A stretch of 49,713 nt of DNA from JBAZQS01 sp041645075 (GTDB lineage: Bacteria; Patescibacteriota; Patescibacteriia; 2-01-FULL-39-33), in assembly GCA_041645075.1 (NCBI GenBank), contig JBAZQS010000005.1:1-49713 (forward strand), written 5' to 3'. The notes under the pieces are model-generated. The model searched no databases and was not told the origin of the DNA. It saw only the letters and a program-made list of their open reading frames with translations. Numbering within the stretch: the first letter of the stretch is position 1; each line of letters opens with the position of its first letter. Made by a program: the position numbers and the translations under genes. Shown piece after piece: positions 5,834 through 13,819 of this stretch.

Positions 5834-8677
5834 ATGCTAAAAACCAAACAAAAGTTTGCCATAATTGATTCCAATGCCTTAATCCATCGGGCGTTTCACG
5901 CCTTGCCCCCGCTTATGACCAAAGAGGGCGTGCTTACTAATGCGGTTTACGGCTTTACCTCTATTCTTCTTAAGACCATCAAGGATTTGAAACCCGATTA
6001 CATTGTGGCGACTTTTGATCTGGCGGCCAAAACATTTCGGCATATCGAATACGAACCATACAAGGCCCATCGCGTCAAACAGCCCGATGAACTTTATGCC
6101 CAAATCCCGCTCGTCAAAGAAGTGCTTAAGGCCTTCAATATTCCGATTTTTGAAAAAGAGGGCTTTGAAGCCGATGATTTGATTGGCACTATTGCCCACT
6201 TAAAATCCGTTGATCGAAGCGACATTGAGACCATTATTGTGACGGGCGATCAGGATACGCTCCAATTAGTTGATGACAATACCAAGGTCTTATCGCCTCA
6301 CAAGGGCATAAGCGAAACGATTATTTATGATGAAAAATTAGTCAAGGAAAAATTTGAGGGCTTGACGCCAAACCAATTGATTGATTACAAGGCGCTTCGC
6401 GGCGACCCGTCCGATAATATTCCGGGCGTAAAAGGCATCGGCCAAAAAGGCGCGATTGATTTATTAAATGAATTCGGCGCGCTGGAAAATATTTACCGTA
6501 ATATTGAGTCGCCAAAAATAAAAAACCGCGCTCGCGAACTTTTAAAGCGATACAAAACCGAGTCCTTTCTCTCTAAAAAATTAGCCACGATTATTATTGA
6601 TGTGCCTATTGATTTTAATTTAGAAAAATGCGCTTTTATCGGCTTTAATCGGGCCAAGGTCATTGAAATTTTTCAAAAATTGAATTTTAAAAAACTATTG
6701 GGCCAATTATCGACTTTGGAAAATAAGTTAATCGCCAAGGGTAATCAGGCCGGCCGGCGCCAGGGCAGTTTATTTGAGGGCGGGCCAAAGCCGGAACAAA
6801 CCTTGTCCGAAAAAAATCCTCATCATCAATACAATTTAATTGATAGTGAAAAAGAATTGAAAAAATTTCTGGCTCAATTAAAACAACAAGAAAAATTTTG
6901 TTTTGACACAGAAACCAGCAATTTAGATCCCTTTGTCTCGGATTTGGTTGGCATTAGTTTTTCCTGGGAAAAAAATATCGCCTATTATCTGCCGATTAAA
7001 ACTATCAAACAGATTAAAAATGAGCTGAAAAAAATCTTTGCTGATGAAAAAGTCCAAAAAATCGGCCACAACTTAAAATTTGATGTTGAGGTCTTGGAAC
7101 AGTATTTTCCCTCCCCTTGTATTAAGGGGAGGGTTAGGGAGAGGTCTAAAGTGAACGGCGTTTATTTTGACACCATGGTCGCCTCTTATCTTTTAAATCC
7201 ATCCAGCCACCAGCATAGCTTAGACACTCTCGCCTTTATTGAACTGGGCTACCAAATGCAACTCATTGAGGAATTAATAGGCAAAGGTAAAAACCAAATT
7301 TCCTTGGCTGATGTGCCGGTAGAAAAAGTGGCCTGCTATTCTTGCGAGGACGCCCTTATCACCTGGCTCTTATACAAAAAGTTTGCCAAAGAATTGGAAA
7401 GGCAGGGCATGTTTGGCCTGTTTGAAAAAATTGATATGCCTCTGGTAGAGGTTTTGGCCCAAGTGGAAAAAAATGGCGTAAAAGTTGACGACAAATTTTT
7501 ACAAAAAATTTCAAAAAAATTTGATACAAAAATCAAAGCCCTTGAAGAAGAGACCTATAGAATCGCCGGTGAAAAATTCAATCTGGCTTCGCCTCTCCAG
7601 CTCAAAAAAATTCTTTTTGAAAAAATGAAAATCGATCCTACCGGATTAGGGAAAACAAAAACCGGAATTTCTACGGGAGCGGCTGAACTCCAAAAATTAG
7701 CTGGCTGGCTGCGCGAAAATAAAGAAGACGGAAAAAAACGAAAAATTATTGATTTGCTTTTGGAGTTTCGCGAATTATCAAAATTAAAAAATACTTATCT
7801 TGACGCTCTGCCTGAATTAATTAATCCCAAAGACGGCCGAGTCCATACCAGCTACAATCAAACCGTGACGGCCACGGGCCGGCTCTCTTCTTCCGACCCC
7901 AATCTGCAAAACATACCCATTCGCACTGAACTTGGCCGGCAGATAAGAAAGGCCTTTGTGGCTGAAGCCGGATTTAAAATTTTAAAGGCGGATTATTCGC
8001 AAATAGAACTTCGCATCGTGGCCTCGTTGGCCAATGACAAAAAGATGCTTAAGGCCTTTGAAAATAAAATTGATATCCATACGCAAACCGCGGCCGCTAT
8101 AAATGATGTTGAAATAAAGGATGTTTCGCCAGAGATGAGGCGCGCCGCCAAGGAAGTTAATTTTGGGGTATTGTACGGCATGGGCGCCTGGGGATTGGCT
8201 CAGCGCACGGGCATTTCCGGGCAAAAAGCCCAAGAGTTCATCACTAAGTATTTTAAGACATTTAAGGGTGTCCGAAAATATATCGACGAAACCATTGAGA
8301 TGGCCAGAGAAAAGGGCTTTGTGGAAACATTTTACGGTCGCAGACGTTATATTCCGGAAATAAATTCGGGCGTACAGCAAATTAGGAGTGCGGCCGAAAG
8401 AATGGCCACGAATACGCCTGTTCAGGGTTCGGCCGCCGACCTCATTAAATTAGCCATGATTGAAATCCACCGGGAATTGCCAAAAATCTCTCCCGAGACC
8501 AAAATGATTTTGCAGGTACACGATGAGTTGGTTTTTGAAGTACCCGAAAAAAAAGTGAAAAAAGTCGCCGAATTCGTTCAAGAAAAAATGTGTTCTGTTT
8601 ATAAACTGCGAGCGCCCATTGAAGCCGAGGTCAGTGTGGGCGACAATTGGGGCGAGACGGAAAAAATAAAATTATGA
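5834..8677 (+). CDS. polA: DNA polymerase I with 5'-3' and 3'-5' exonuclease domains
   Basis: Repair and Okazaki-fragment processing polymerase, 947 aa, close to the family norm. The N-terminal 5' nuclease (about 1-290) has EADDLIGTIA, GDQDTLQL and the helix-hairpin-helix IPGVKGIGQKGA. The 3'-5' proofreading domain (about 335-545) retains its acidic residues: FDTETSNLDP, NLKFDVEVL and YSCEDALI. The polymerase domain has motif A DYSQIELR (about 719), motif B RRAAKEVNFGVLYG (about 768) and motif C VHDELVFEVP (about 895). A 13-15 residue insert (PSPCIKGRVRERSKV, about 425-439) comes from a GC-rich palindrome and sits in a loop before FDTMVASYLL. The stop overlaps holA by four bases. Confidence 0.98.
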   Translation: MLKTKQKFAIIDSNALIHRAFHALPPLMTKEGVLTNAVYGFTSILLKTIKDLKPDYIVATFDLAAKTFRHIEYEPYKAHRVKQPDELYAQIPLVKEVLKAFNIPIFEKEGFEADDLIGTIAHLKSVDRSDIETIIVTGDQDTLQLVDDNTKVLSPHKGISETIIYDEKLVKEKFEGLTPNQLIDYKALRGDPSDNIPGVKGIGQKGAIDLLNEFGALENIYRNIESPKIKNRARELLKRYKTESFLSKKLATIIIDVPIDFNLEKCAFIGFNRAKVIEIFQKLNFKKLLGQLSTLENKLIAKGNQAGRRQGSLFEGGPKPEQTLSEKNPHHQYNLIDSEKELKKFLAQLKQQEKFCFDTETSNLDPFVSDLVGISFSWEKNIAYYLPIKTIKQIKNELKKIFADEKVQKIGHNLKFDVEVLEQYFPSPCIKGRVRERSKVNGVYFDTMVASYLLNPSSHQHSLDTLAFIELGYQMQLIEELIGKGKNQISLADVPVEKVACYSCEDALITWLLYKKFAKELERQGMFGLFEKIDMPLVEVLAQVEKNGVKVDDKFLQKISKKFDTKIKALEEETYRIAGEKFNLASPLQLKKILFEKMKIDPTGLGKTKTGISTGAAELQKLAGWLRENKEDGKKRKIIDLLLEFRELSKLKNTYLDALPELINPKDGRVHTSYNQTVTATGRLSSSDPNLQNIPIRTELGRQIRKAFVAEAGFKILKADYSQIELRIVASLANDKKMLKAFENKIDIHTQTAAAINDVEIKDVSPEMRRAAKEVNFGVLYGMGAWGLAQRTGISGQKAQEFITKYFKTFKGVRKYIDETIEMAREKGFVETFYGRRRYIPEINSGVQQIRSAAERMATNTPVQGSAADLIKLAMIEIHRELPKISPETKMILQVHDELVFEVPEKKVKKVAEFVQEKMCSVYKLRAPIEAEVSVGDNWGETEKIKL
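7109..7144. repeat. GC-rich palindrome taken up in the polA reading frame
   Basis: CCCTCCCCTT-GTATT-AAGGGGAGGG followed by TTAGGGAGAGG. Its reverse complement closely matches the intergenic copies at 19921-19955 and 39385-39419. It is translated as PSPCIKGRVRERS in frame, a residue block absent from ordinary Klenow-type exonuclease domains. Confidence 0.8.
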
Positions 8678-9639
8678 TCTTCTTCATCTACGGCACGGAC
8701 CAATATCGTTGCCAGGAAAAACTGAAAGAATTAAAAAACGGCTTTATCCAAAAAAGGGATAAGGGCGGTTTTAACGTGATTAATTTGGACGGCGAAGAAA
8801 TTGGTCTTGATCAGCTGAAACAAGAAATAATGACCACGCCATTTTTAAGTGAAAAAAAAATGGTCGTGATTAAAAATATTTTCAGTAGCGATAAAAAAAT
8901 AGAAAAACCATTGGCTGAATTTTTAAAAGAAAAAGAATCGGAAAATAAAATTGATAACGTCATTTGCTTTATTGATTTTTTTGACCCGCAAAAAATCAAG
9001 CTGCCGCCCAATAAAAAAATATCTTTGGCCGGACCTTTATTTAAATACCTGGCCTCGCAGAAGTTCGTCTGGGAATTCAATTTAATGAATAATCCGGCCT
9101 TAAACCACTGGCTAAAAAAATATTTAGTTAATCGCAATATTAAAATTGAAAACGAAGCCGTAAAAGAGCTGGCGCTTTTAGCGGGCAATGATTTAAATAA
9201 TTTGGTTTCGGAGATTGATAAACTAATGGCTTATAGAAACGGCCGGATTATCAGGATTGAGGATGTAAAGACCCTAACCAACGGCAGGCTTGACGAGAAT
9301 ATTTTTAATTTAATTGACGCTTTAAGCCAGAAAAATAAAAAGCTGGCGCTTAAATTAACTTCTGACCAATTAAATAGCGGTGTCCATGAATTATCAATCC
9401 TTAAAATGATTTCCCGGCAATTTAAAATACTTTTACAGGTAAAGAGCGGGGCGAACAACTCAACTCTATGCCTGCATCCCTTTGTTTTTAAAAAAGCGCT
9501 GGGCCAAGTGAAAAATTTTACCCCGGAAAAATTGGTGGTCATTTTTAAGGCCCTGATTGAATTAGAAAGCCAGCTTAAAACCGGCCACAAAAATCCAGAG
9601 TTATTATTTGATTTATTTATTGCCAAAAATTGTTCTTAG
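8674..9639 (+). CDS. holA: DNA polymerase III delta subunit (clamp-loader wrench)
   Basis: Delta subunit that opens the beta clamp for the replicative polymerase. It begins MIFFIYGTDQYRCQEKL, the typical HolA opening (FLYGxDxF/Y), followed by the N-terminal ATPase-like fold without Walker residues. Then come the helical domain (EAVKELALLAGNDLNNLVSEIDKL) and the C-terminal collar domain with LDENIFNLIDALSQKNKKLAL and a final HPFVFKKALGQ region. At 321 aa it is normal. ATG 8674 overlaps the polA stop (ATGA), indicating translational coupling; longer starts inside polA are unlikely. Confidence 0.93.
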   Translation: MIFFIYGTDQYRCQEKLKELKNGFIQKRDKGGFNVINLDGEEIGLDQLKQEIMTTPFLSEKKMVVIKNIFSSDKKIEKPLAEFLKEKESENKIDNVICFIDFFDPQKIKLPPNKKISLAGPLFKYLASQKFVWEFNLMNNPALNHWLKKYLVNRNIKIENEAVKELALLAGNDLNNLVSEIDKLMAYRNGRIIRIEDVKTLTNGRLDENIFNLIDALSQKNKKLALKLTSDQLNSGVHELSILKMISRQFKILLQVKSGANNSTLCLHPFVFKKALGQVKNFTPEKLVVIFKALIELESQLKTGHKNPELLFDLFIAKNCS

Positions 9640-9653
9640 GCGGTTCCGGCAAC

Positions 9654-9662
9654 TTATCCACA
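9654..9662 (+). promoter_or_regulatory. Perfect DnaA box
   Basis: TTATCCACA, an exact match to the DnaA consensus, lies 9 bp upstream of the -35 element at 9672. It is the only exact box I saw, and it is positioned to control the following RNA promoter. It could be a chance match, as it is a 9-mer. Confidence 0.5.
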
Positions 9663-9671
9663 TTAAAATCA

Positions 9672-9700
9672 TTGACATAACTAAAATAATTTTATATAAT
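9672..9700 (+). promoter_or_regulatory. Consensus sigma70 promoter for a noncoding transcript
   Basis: TTGACA (9672-9677), a 17-bp spacer and TATAAT (9695-9700). Predicted start near 9707. No ATG or GTG frame of useful length with a ribosome-binding site follows. Confidence 0.88.
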
Positions 9701-9706
9701 TTAATT

Positions 9707-10036
9707 AAGAGATGGGAATTCCAATTATTGTGGCAAAGGCAAGTCCGAGCGCTTGGACAATAGCACCTTAAAAACACTTGATTCAATGGGAAATGGTCTT
9801 ATTAAAAAAGCTGGTGGAAAAATTCACCATAATGTTCAGGAGGTTCTAACTTTTCGCTTTAGGCCAGTTCTCATAACTCGCAATCAAGTAACGATGGCCG
9901 GATTCATCAAAGCCCGCAACCAAATCAAAATTTTAGTTGACAAAGCTACATAAAAGCTGGGCCGTATAATAAAACCCAAATCCTCACCCATCAACCAAAC
10001 TTCAAGCGGCACGAAGCTCCATCGCGCCGCTTTTCA
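9707..10036 (+). ncRNA. Probable structured noncoding RNA of unknown class
   Basis: A perfect promoter, ~280 nt with no convincing coding frame, and an intrinsic terminator define a transcription unit. Its ends can pair (GATGGG 9711-9716 with CCCATC 9987-9992), closing the molecule as in RNase P RNA or other large bacterial RNAs. An internal near-palindrome GTCCGAGCGCTTGGAC (9743-9758) gives a further hairpin. AAGGCAAGTCCG at 9737 resembles the start of RNase P region CR-I (GAGGAAAGUCCG), but the obligatory partner GGCUU and other conserved blocks are not found, so I do not call it rnpB. The only frame (9753-9953) begins with TTG without a ribosome-binding site. Confidence 0.55.
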
Positions 10037-10040
10037 TTTT
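10004..10040 (+). terminator. Terminator of the noncoding RNA
   Basis: AAGCGGC (10004-10010) pairs with GCCGCTT (10026-10032), followed by the T-rich TTCATTTTC. The stem is 7 bp with a 15-nt loop. Convergent with rpsT. Confidence 0.7.
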
Positions 10041-10054
10041 CAAAAATTTCAAAT

Positions 10055-10080
10055 TAAAAAAGACGGGGCCAAGCCCGTCT
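10055..10080 (-). terminator. Terminator of rpsT
   Basis: Minus strand: AGACGGG-loop-CCCGTCT followed by six T, 20 bp after the rpsT stop. Confidence 0.88.
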
Positions 10081-10100
10081 CTTTAAAGATATAGTTATAA

Positions 10101-10364
10101 TTATTTTCCCATTAAGTTCAATTTCTTCATTAAACGGGATTTTTTTCTTGAACCGGTGTTTTTCTTTAAAATGCCCTTTTGCCTCGCCTGATCAATGGCT
10201 TTTATGGTGGCTTTGATTTTATCGGTGGCACTCTGGTCTTTGGCCTCAATTAATTTTTTTGATTTCTTGATTAACTCCTTTATCGTCTCTTTGACTTTAA
10301 CGTTTTTTATGGCATGTTTTAGGCCTTGTCTTAGGGCCTTTTTGGCTGATTTTTTTATAGGCAT
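10101..10364 (-). CDS. rpsT: Ribosomal protein S20 (bS20)
   Basis: Primary 16S rRNA-binding protein of the small subunit. The 87-aa, strongly basic helical protein opens MPIKKSAKKALRQGLKH and ends with GILKKNTGSRKKSRLMKKL, both standard S20 signatures (KNTAARKKSRL in most bacteria). AAGGA lies 8 bases before the ATG. It is a monocistronic unit ending at the hairpin 10055-10080. Confidence 0.96.
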   Translation of the reverse strand: MPIKKSAKKALRQGLKHAIKNVKVKETIKELIKKSKKLIEAKDQSATDKIKATIKAIDQARQKGILKKNTGSRKKSRLMKKLNLMGK

Positions 10365-10440
10365 AATTATTTCCTTAAATATTTAGTTAATCCATTAAAA
10401 CGCGGTAAATACTAAAACAATATACCATAAAAAAATAGCT

Positions 10441-10469
10441 TTGACAAGAGCGATTTCTTTAAGTAAAAT
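10441..10469 (+). promoter_or_regulatory. Promoter of the bactofilin gene
   Basis: TTGACA (10441-10446), 17 bp, TAAAAT (10464-10469). The start site near 10476 coincides with the first base of the element end at 10477, so the mRNA leader is largely repeat-derived. Confidence 0.75.
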
Positions 10470-10476
10470 ACAAATT

Positions 10477-10495
10477 GAGATGGTTACAAAACTAT
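10477..10495 (+). repeat. Solo end of the ~175-bp element
   Basis: GAGATGGTTACAAAACTAT is identical to the outer 19 bp of copy 1 and is preceded by the same AAATT. No partner arm or core motif follows before the bactofilin ATG, so this is a relic or an independently used end sequence. Confidence 0.75.
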
Positions 10496-10515
10496 AATTA
10501 ATAATCAATAACCTT

Positions 10516-10995
10516 ATGTTTAAAGAAACACCGGCCAATAATGAAACCGAAACCATTATCGGGCCATCGGTTAAGATTGAGGGTGATTTTATTACCGAGG
10601 GCAATATTATTGTGGAGGGCATGGTTTGCGGCACCATTAAGACCTCTCGCGACTTAAGAGTCGGGTCAAAATCAAAAATCTTTGCCAATGTGAGTGCGGA
10701 AAATGTCTTAATTGCCGGCGAAGTCCAGGGCAATATAAGGGTAAAAGAAAAATTGGAACTTACTTCTACCGCCAAAATCTACGGCGATATCAAGACCAAT
10801 ATCCTCATTATCGCTTCCGGCTCGGTTTTAAATGGCAAATGCCAGATGGGCGACGGCAAAAACAAGACGCCGAAACCGAACTTTTCCAAGCAGGAAAAAA
10901 TTGAGTTAAAAGCCCGGCCAGCCGCCACCGATGAAGATGAAGAATTAGAATCGATGATTAAAACCGAAACAAAATCCCCAAGGGCAAAAACTTAA
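10516..10995 (+). CDS. Bactofilin (polymer-forming cytoskeletal protein)
   Basis: Cytoskeletal beta-helix protein that polymerises without nucleotides and often organises cell shape or envelope enzymes. The 159-aa protein has a short disordered start, then a bactofilin core of about 100 residues with regular six-residue beta-helix turns (IGPSVKIEGDFITEGNIIVE, then GEVQGNIRVKEKLEL and AKIYGDIKTNILII). It ends in a charged, disordered tail. The gene has its own promoter and is followed 27 bp later by the lipid-kinase-like gene, suggesting co-transcription. Confidence 0.92.
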   Translation: MFKETPANNETETIIGPSVKIEGDFITEGNIIVEGMVCGTIKTSRDLRVGSKSKIFANVSAENVLIAGEVQGNIRVKEKLELTSTAKIYGDIKTNILIIASGSVLNGKCQMGDGKNKTPKPNFSKQEKIELKARPAATDEDEELESMIKTETKSPRAKT

Positions 10996-11022
10996 GAACC
11001 GTTTCTTAGAGCTTACCAATTT

Positions 11023-11757
11023 ATGTATTATTACATTTATGATTCTTTTTTGAACGATAAAAAATACCATAGCTTGTTGGCGAAGATAGAAAACCGATTA
11101 ACCGATTTGGGCATTAATGGCAAAATTAATCATTTATCATTCTTAAAGAATATCCAACAGATCCTGGCCGAAGAAATAAGGCGCGGCGTTAAAACGGTCG
11201 TGGTAGTTGGCAGTGACAAAACCTTGGGTCAAATAATCAATCTGATAATGGACTTAAATGTGGTCATCGGCTATATCCCCATACACTCGGAGTGTATTGC
11301 CGGGCTGCTAAACATTCCTCAGGGTGAACATGCCTGCGATGTTCTATCAGCCAGAATTGTTAAGAGAATTGATTTAGGAAAAGTAAATAATTATTACTTT
11401 ATTGGCGCCATAGAGACGGGCGGACAAAAATTAACTTTTGAGTGCGATGGCAATTATATTATCAATCTTACCAACAAAGACAATATCATAAACATCGGTA
11501 ATTTAAATTATCAACACGGAATTTTTGCTTCACCTAATGATGAATGCCTGGATTTATTTATTGAAAATACGGAAAAAAAATTTTTAATTAAAAAAAAAGC
11601 CACTCTAAGTCATTTAACTTTTAAAAAAATCAGGTTATCCGCCGAAAAACCCATGCCCATATTATTAATGGATGAAAAAAAAATTTTAAAAACACCGGTG
11701 GAAATAAAAGTCCAGCCAAAAAAATTGAGAATGATTGTGGGCCGGGGAAGTTTATAG
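11023..11757 (+). CDS. Diacylglycerol-kinase-like protein with altered nucleotide motif
   Basis: The first ~130 residues resemble the catalytic domain of bacterial lipid kinases (DagK/YegS fold). VKTVVVVGSDKTLGQIINLI corresponds to the GGDGT nucleotide loop followed by the family's (L/V)xEVxNGL helix, and GYIPIHSECIAGLLNIP matches the GxxPxGTxNDFA block. The key GGDGT reads GSDKT here, so activity may be lost or altered. The C-terminal half is beta-rich and ends in a basic tail. At 244 aa it is shorter than typical lipid kinases (~300). No membrane helix. Placement after bactofilin suggests an envelope role, but that is inference. Confidence 0.65.
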   Translation: MYYYIYDSFLNDKKYHSLLAKIENRLTDLGINGKINHLSFLKNIQQILAEEIRRGVKTVVVVGSDKTLGQIINLIMDLNVVIGYIPIHSECIAGLLNIPQGEHACDVLSARIVKRIDLGKVNNYYFIGAIETGGQKLTFECDGNYIINLTNKDNIINIGNLNYQHGIFASPNDECLDLFIENTEKKFLIKKKATLSHLTFKKIRLSAEKPMPILLMDEKKILKTPVEIKVQPKKLRMIVGRGSL

Positions 11758-11821
11758 ACCAGGAAATGACTATAAAATTATTTTATAACCATTTTATTAT
11801 CTATAAAAATTATTTTCCATT

Positions 11822-11855
11822 AAAAATATTCTGCTGAAAAGCAGAATATTTATTG
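11822..11855. terminator. Bidirectional terminator between convergent genes
   Basis: AAATATTCTGCT (11824-11835), loop GAAA, AGCAGAATATTT: a perfect 12-bp stem with T-rich flanks on both strands. It separates the lipid-kinase-like gene (+) from the PRC-barrel gene (-). Confidence 0.85.
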
Positions 11856-11868
11856 TTTTAGGTAATAA

Positions 11869-12138
11869 TTAGGTTGATATCGGGTCGCTCACTAAGGCCT
11901 TATCGCCCACCAAACCACTGGCCACAATCATGGCCCGATTATTAATTTCTAAAACCTGGCTTTGGTCAATAATCAAGTCCCGCGCCAAAATCTTTTTTAC
12001 CAAATCAGAGCTGGAAATAATATATTTGACAATCTGGCCGTTTGCGGTCTCTAATTCAAAATCTTTAATCCGACCAAGATGTCGGCCGTCTTTGGTTTTT
12101 ACCGGCAAGCCAATTAATTGTTTGCCTGATAATAGCAT
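11869..12138 (-). CDS. PRC-barrel domain protein
   Basis: Eighty-nine residues forming one PRC-barrel: GKQLIGLPVKTKDGRHLGRI, then DFELETANGQIVKYII and a second beta cluster. Family members bind RNA-processing or photosynthetic partners (RimM has this domain), but no partner is evident. It is the last gene of the rpmH-rnpA-yidD-yidC block, one base after yidC's end, so probably co-transcribed. No membrane segment. Confidence 0.85.
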   Translation of the reverse strand: MLLSGKQLIGLPVKTKDGRHLGRIKDFELETANGQIVKYIISSSDLVKKILARDLIIDQSQVLEINNRAMIVASGLVGDKALVSDPIST

Positions 12139-12139
12139 G

Positions 12140-12943
12140 TTAGTTTAATTGGTCATTCTTATGATCTTCTATTTGTTTTTCCGGCAGTAAATTATTTGCG
12201 GGTGAGGGTATTCTGGCGACCACGGTAACGGCCGGGCTTTTCTTTTTAAAAGCAACCACTTGCTGTAAGGCGGTAAGCAGGGTTATGACAAACCAATATA
12301 AAACCAAACCGCCCGGCAAGCTGGCGCCAATCACTATGGTCATTATCGGCATAAAATAAACCATTTGCCTGTTCATGGTCGCCATCATATTTTCGTCTTT
12401 GCTGCCGGCTGATTTTACCTCGGGTTTTTTGACAATCAGCATTCTCGCCTGCCAGAATTGAGCCGCCGCCGCCAACACCGCCAAGACAATCTGCGGTTTA
12501 GATAAATCCAAAAAACCAAAAGCGATGGTGGTGATAGAGCCGGGATTGTAAATAAAAGGATAGAGAGCGGCTAAACTGCCGTTGGTCAATCCGACCATAA
12601 AAACCTGATAAACCGCGATTAAAAAAGGAAATTGGATGAGCAGGGGCAAACAAGAAGAAAAGGGGCTGACTTTTTCTTCCTTATATAGTCGCATCATTTC
12701 CGAAGCCAATTTTTCTTTTTGACCTTTGTATTTGATTTTAATTTCATCTATTTTCGGCTGCAATTCTTGCAAGGCCTTCTGTGATTGTAATGATTTTAAA
12801 GAGAAGGGATATAAAATCAATTTTATAAAAATCGTGATTAAAATAATGGCTAAGCCAATATCGTGCCCGGGAATTATATTATAAAAAAATACCAATAGGT
12901 TTAATATGGGTTGATAAAAAATAGTATTAAAGAGTTGAATCAT
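12140..12943 (-). CDS. yidC: YidC/Oxa1 membrane protein insertase
   Basis: Inserts membrane proteins alone or with SecYEG. The 267-aa protein is the short form lacking the large periplasmic domain of proteobacterial YidC. About five hydrophobic segments are visible: residues ~10-40 (FNTIFYQPILNLLVFFYNII), after the basic hairpin ~90-115, ~140-160, ~190-210 and ~215-235. The conserved cytosolic helical hairpin (LQPKIDEIKIKYKGQKEKLA) and the CLPLLIQFPFLIAVYQ segment are diagnostic. No lipobox. The tail is only moderately charged. Confidence 0.96.
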   Translation of the reverse strand: MIQLFNTIFYQPILNLLVFFYNIIPGHDIGLAIILITIFIKLILYPFSLKSLQSQKALQELQPKIDEIKIKYKGQKEKLASEMMRLYKEEKVSPFSSCLPLLIQFPFLIAVYQVFMVGLTNGSLAALYPFIYNPGSITTIAFGFLDLSKPQIVLAVLAAAAQFWQARMLIVKKPEVKSAGSKDENMMATMNRQMVYFMPIMTIVIGASLPGGLVLYWFVITLLTALQQVVAFKKKSPAVTVVARIPSPANNLLPEKQIEDHKNDQLN

Positions 12944-12972
12944 GGATTTAAATTAATTTCAAAATTTTGAAA

Positions 12973-13227
12973 TTATTTCAATGGATCGTTTCCACCCTTG
13001 CTAAAAGGATTGCAGCGAAAAATCCGCCCCAAGGCCTTTAAGCCACCCCTAATAATACCATATTTTTCAATGGCCTGATAACCATATTCCGAGCAGGAGG
13101 GGTGAAACCGGCAATAACCGTTGGGGAAAAACACTTTAAAAACACCTTGGTCAAAAGAAAGGGTTTTTTGATAAATTCTTATTAACCTTAGCAAAAAATA
13201 ACGGGGAAAATAATATAATTTTATCAT
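12973..13227 (-). CDS. yidD: YidD membrane protein insertion efficiency factor
   Basis: Small accessory factor (84 aa) of the YidC pathway. The family motif FHPSCSEYGYQAIEKYG followed by GGLKALGRIFRCNPFSKGG is complete, with the conserved cysteines. An amphipathic N-terminus (YFLLRLIRIYQK) should associate with the membrane. The ATG shares one base with the rnpA stop (TAATG), so translation is coupled. Confidence 0.96.
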   Translation of the reverse strand: MIKLYYFPRYFLLRLIRIYQKTLSFDQGVFKVFFPNGYCRFHPSCSEYGYQAIEKYGIIRGGLKALGRIFRCNPFSKGGNDPLK

Positions 13228-13565
13228 TAAATAAGCTTATTCTTTTTTAAAATAGCCAATAAATTTTCTTCTAAGTCCTGGTAATTCTTATTTAGGGCGG
13301 CAGATAAAACATTTACAATAATATCAAATTTTTCATTAAATTTAAATAAATTTAAATAAATTATTTCTCTTACTTGCCGTTTTAAGTGGTTTCTTTGGGT
13401 GGCTTTTTTTGAGACCCTATTGGCAACCACCACGGCAAAACGGCTATTCTCTAAAGTATTGGGCGCATATCTAATAGAAAAAAAATGCCCGGCCAGCCAC
13501 CGGCCTTTTGAAAAAACTTCTTTAAAATCGCCTCGCTTGGTTAACCGGTATTTTTTGGCTAACAT
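13227..13565 (-). CDS. rnpA: Ribonuclease P protein component
   Basis: Protein subunit that helps RNase P RNA bind precursor tRNA. The 112-aa basic protein opens MLAKKYRLTKRGDFKEVFSK and carries the signature SRFAVVVANRVSKKATQRNH with LKRQVREI (the RNR motif region NHLKRQ). The gene order rpmH-rnpA-yidD-yidC is the classical arrangement next to dnaA. The RNA subunit gene was not identified in this window. Confidence 0.96.
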   Translation of the reverse strand: MLAKKYRLTKRGDFKEVFSKGRWLAGHFFSIRYAPNTLENSRFAVVVANRVSKKATQRNHLKRQVREIIYLNLFKFNEKFDIIVNVLSAALNKNYQDLEENLLAILKKNKLI

Positions 13566-13583
13566 TAGACAAAATTATAGTTT

Positions 13584-13718
13584 TTAGACCAATTTTTTAC
13601 GACCTTTGGCTCTTCGGCTGTTTAAAACCCGCTTCCCGCCCGGGGTGCGCCTTCTTTTTCTAAAACCGTGGGTTTTTGCTCTTTTTCTGGTTTTGGGCTG
13701 ATACGTCATTTTGGGCAT
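13584..13718 (-). CDS. rpmH: Ribosomal protein L34 (bL34)
   Basis: Forty-four residues: MPKMTYQPKTRKRAKTHGF continuing with RKRRRTPGGKRVLNSRRAKG. This is the invariant L34 pattern TYQP...K..RTHGF..RM.T..GR.VL..RR.KGR. It is first gene of the rnpA operon, 18 bp upstream of rnpA. The 312-bp gap to dnaA holds the divergent control region. Confidence 0.96.
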   Translation of the reverse strand: MPKMTYQPKTRKRAKTHGFRKRRRTPGGKRVLNSRRAKGRKKLV

Positions 13719-13819
13719 AAAAATATTTTTAAATTATTTTAAATATTTGGAAACTAATTTAGTTACAATTTATTTAATTACTTAGAAAGAATAACATTTT
13801 TTATCTAGTTGGTCAATTT

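Noticed and set aside
9753..9953. 66-aa protein-coding frame
   Set aside because: Starts with TTG, has no ribosome-binding site, and lies inside the likely structured RNA; no family resemblance.
9707..9992. RNase P RNA (rnpB)
   Set aside because: AAGGCAAGTCCG matches 10 of 12 bases of the CR-I region and the ends pair, but the P4 partner GGCUU and other universal blocks are not found.
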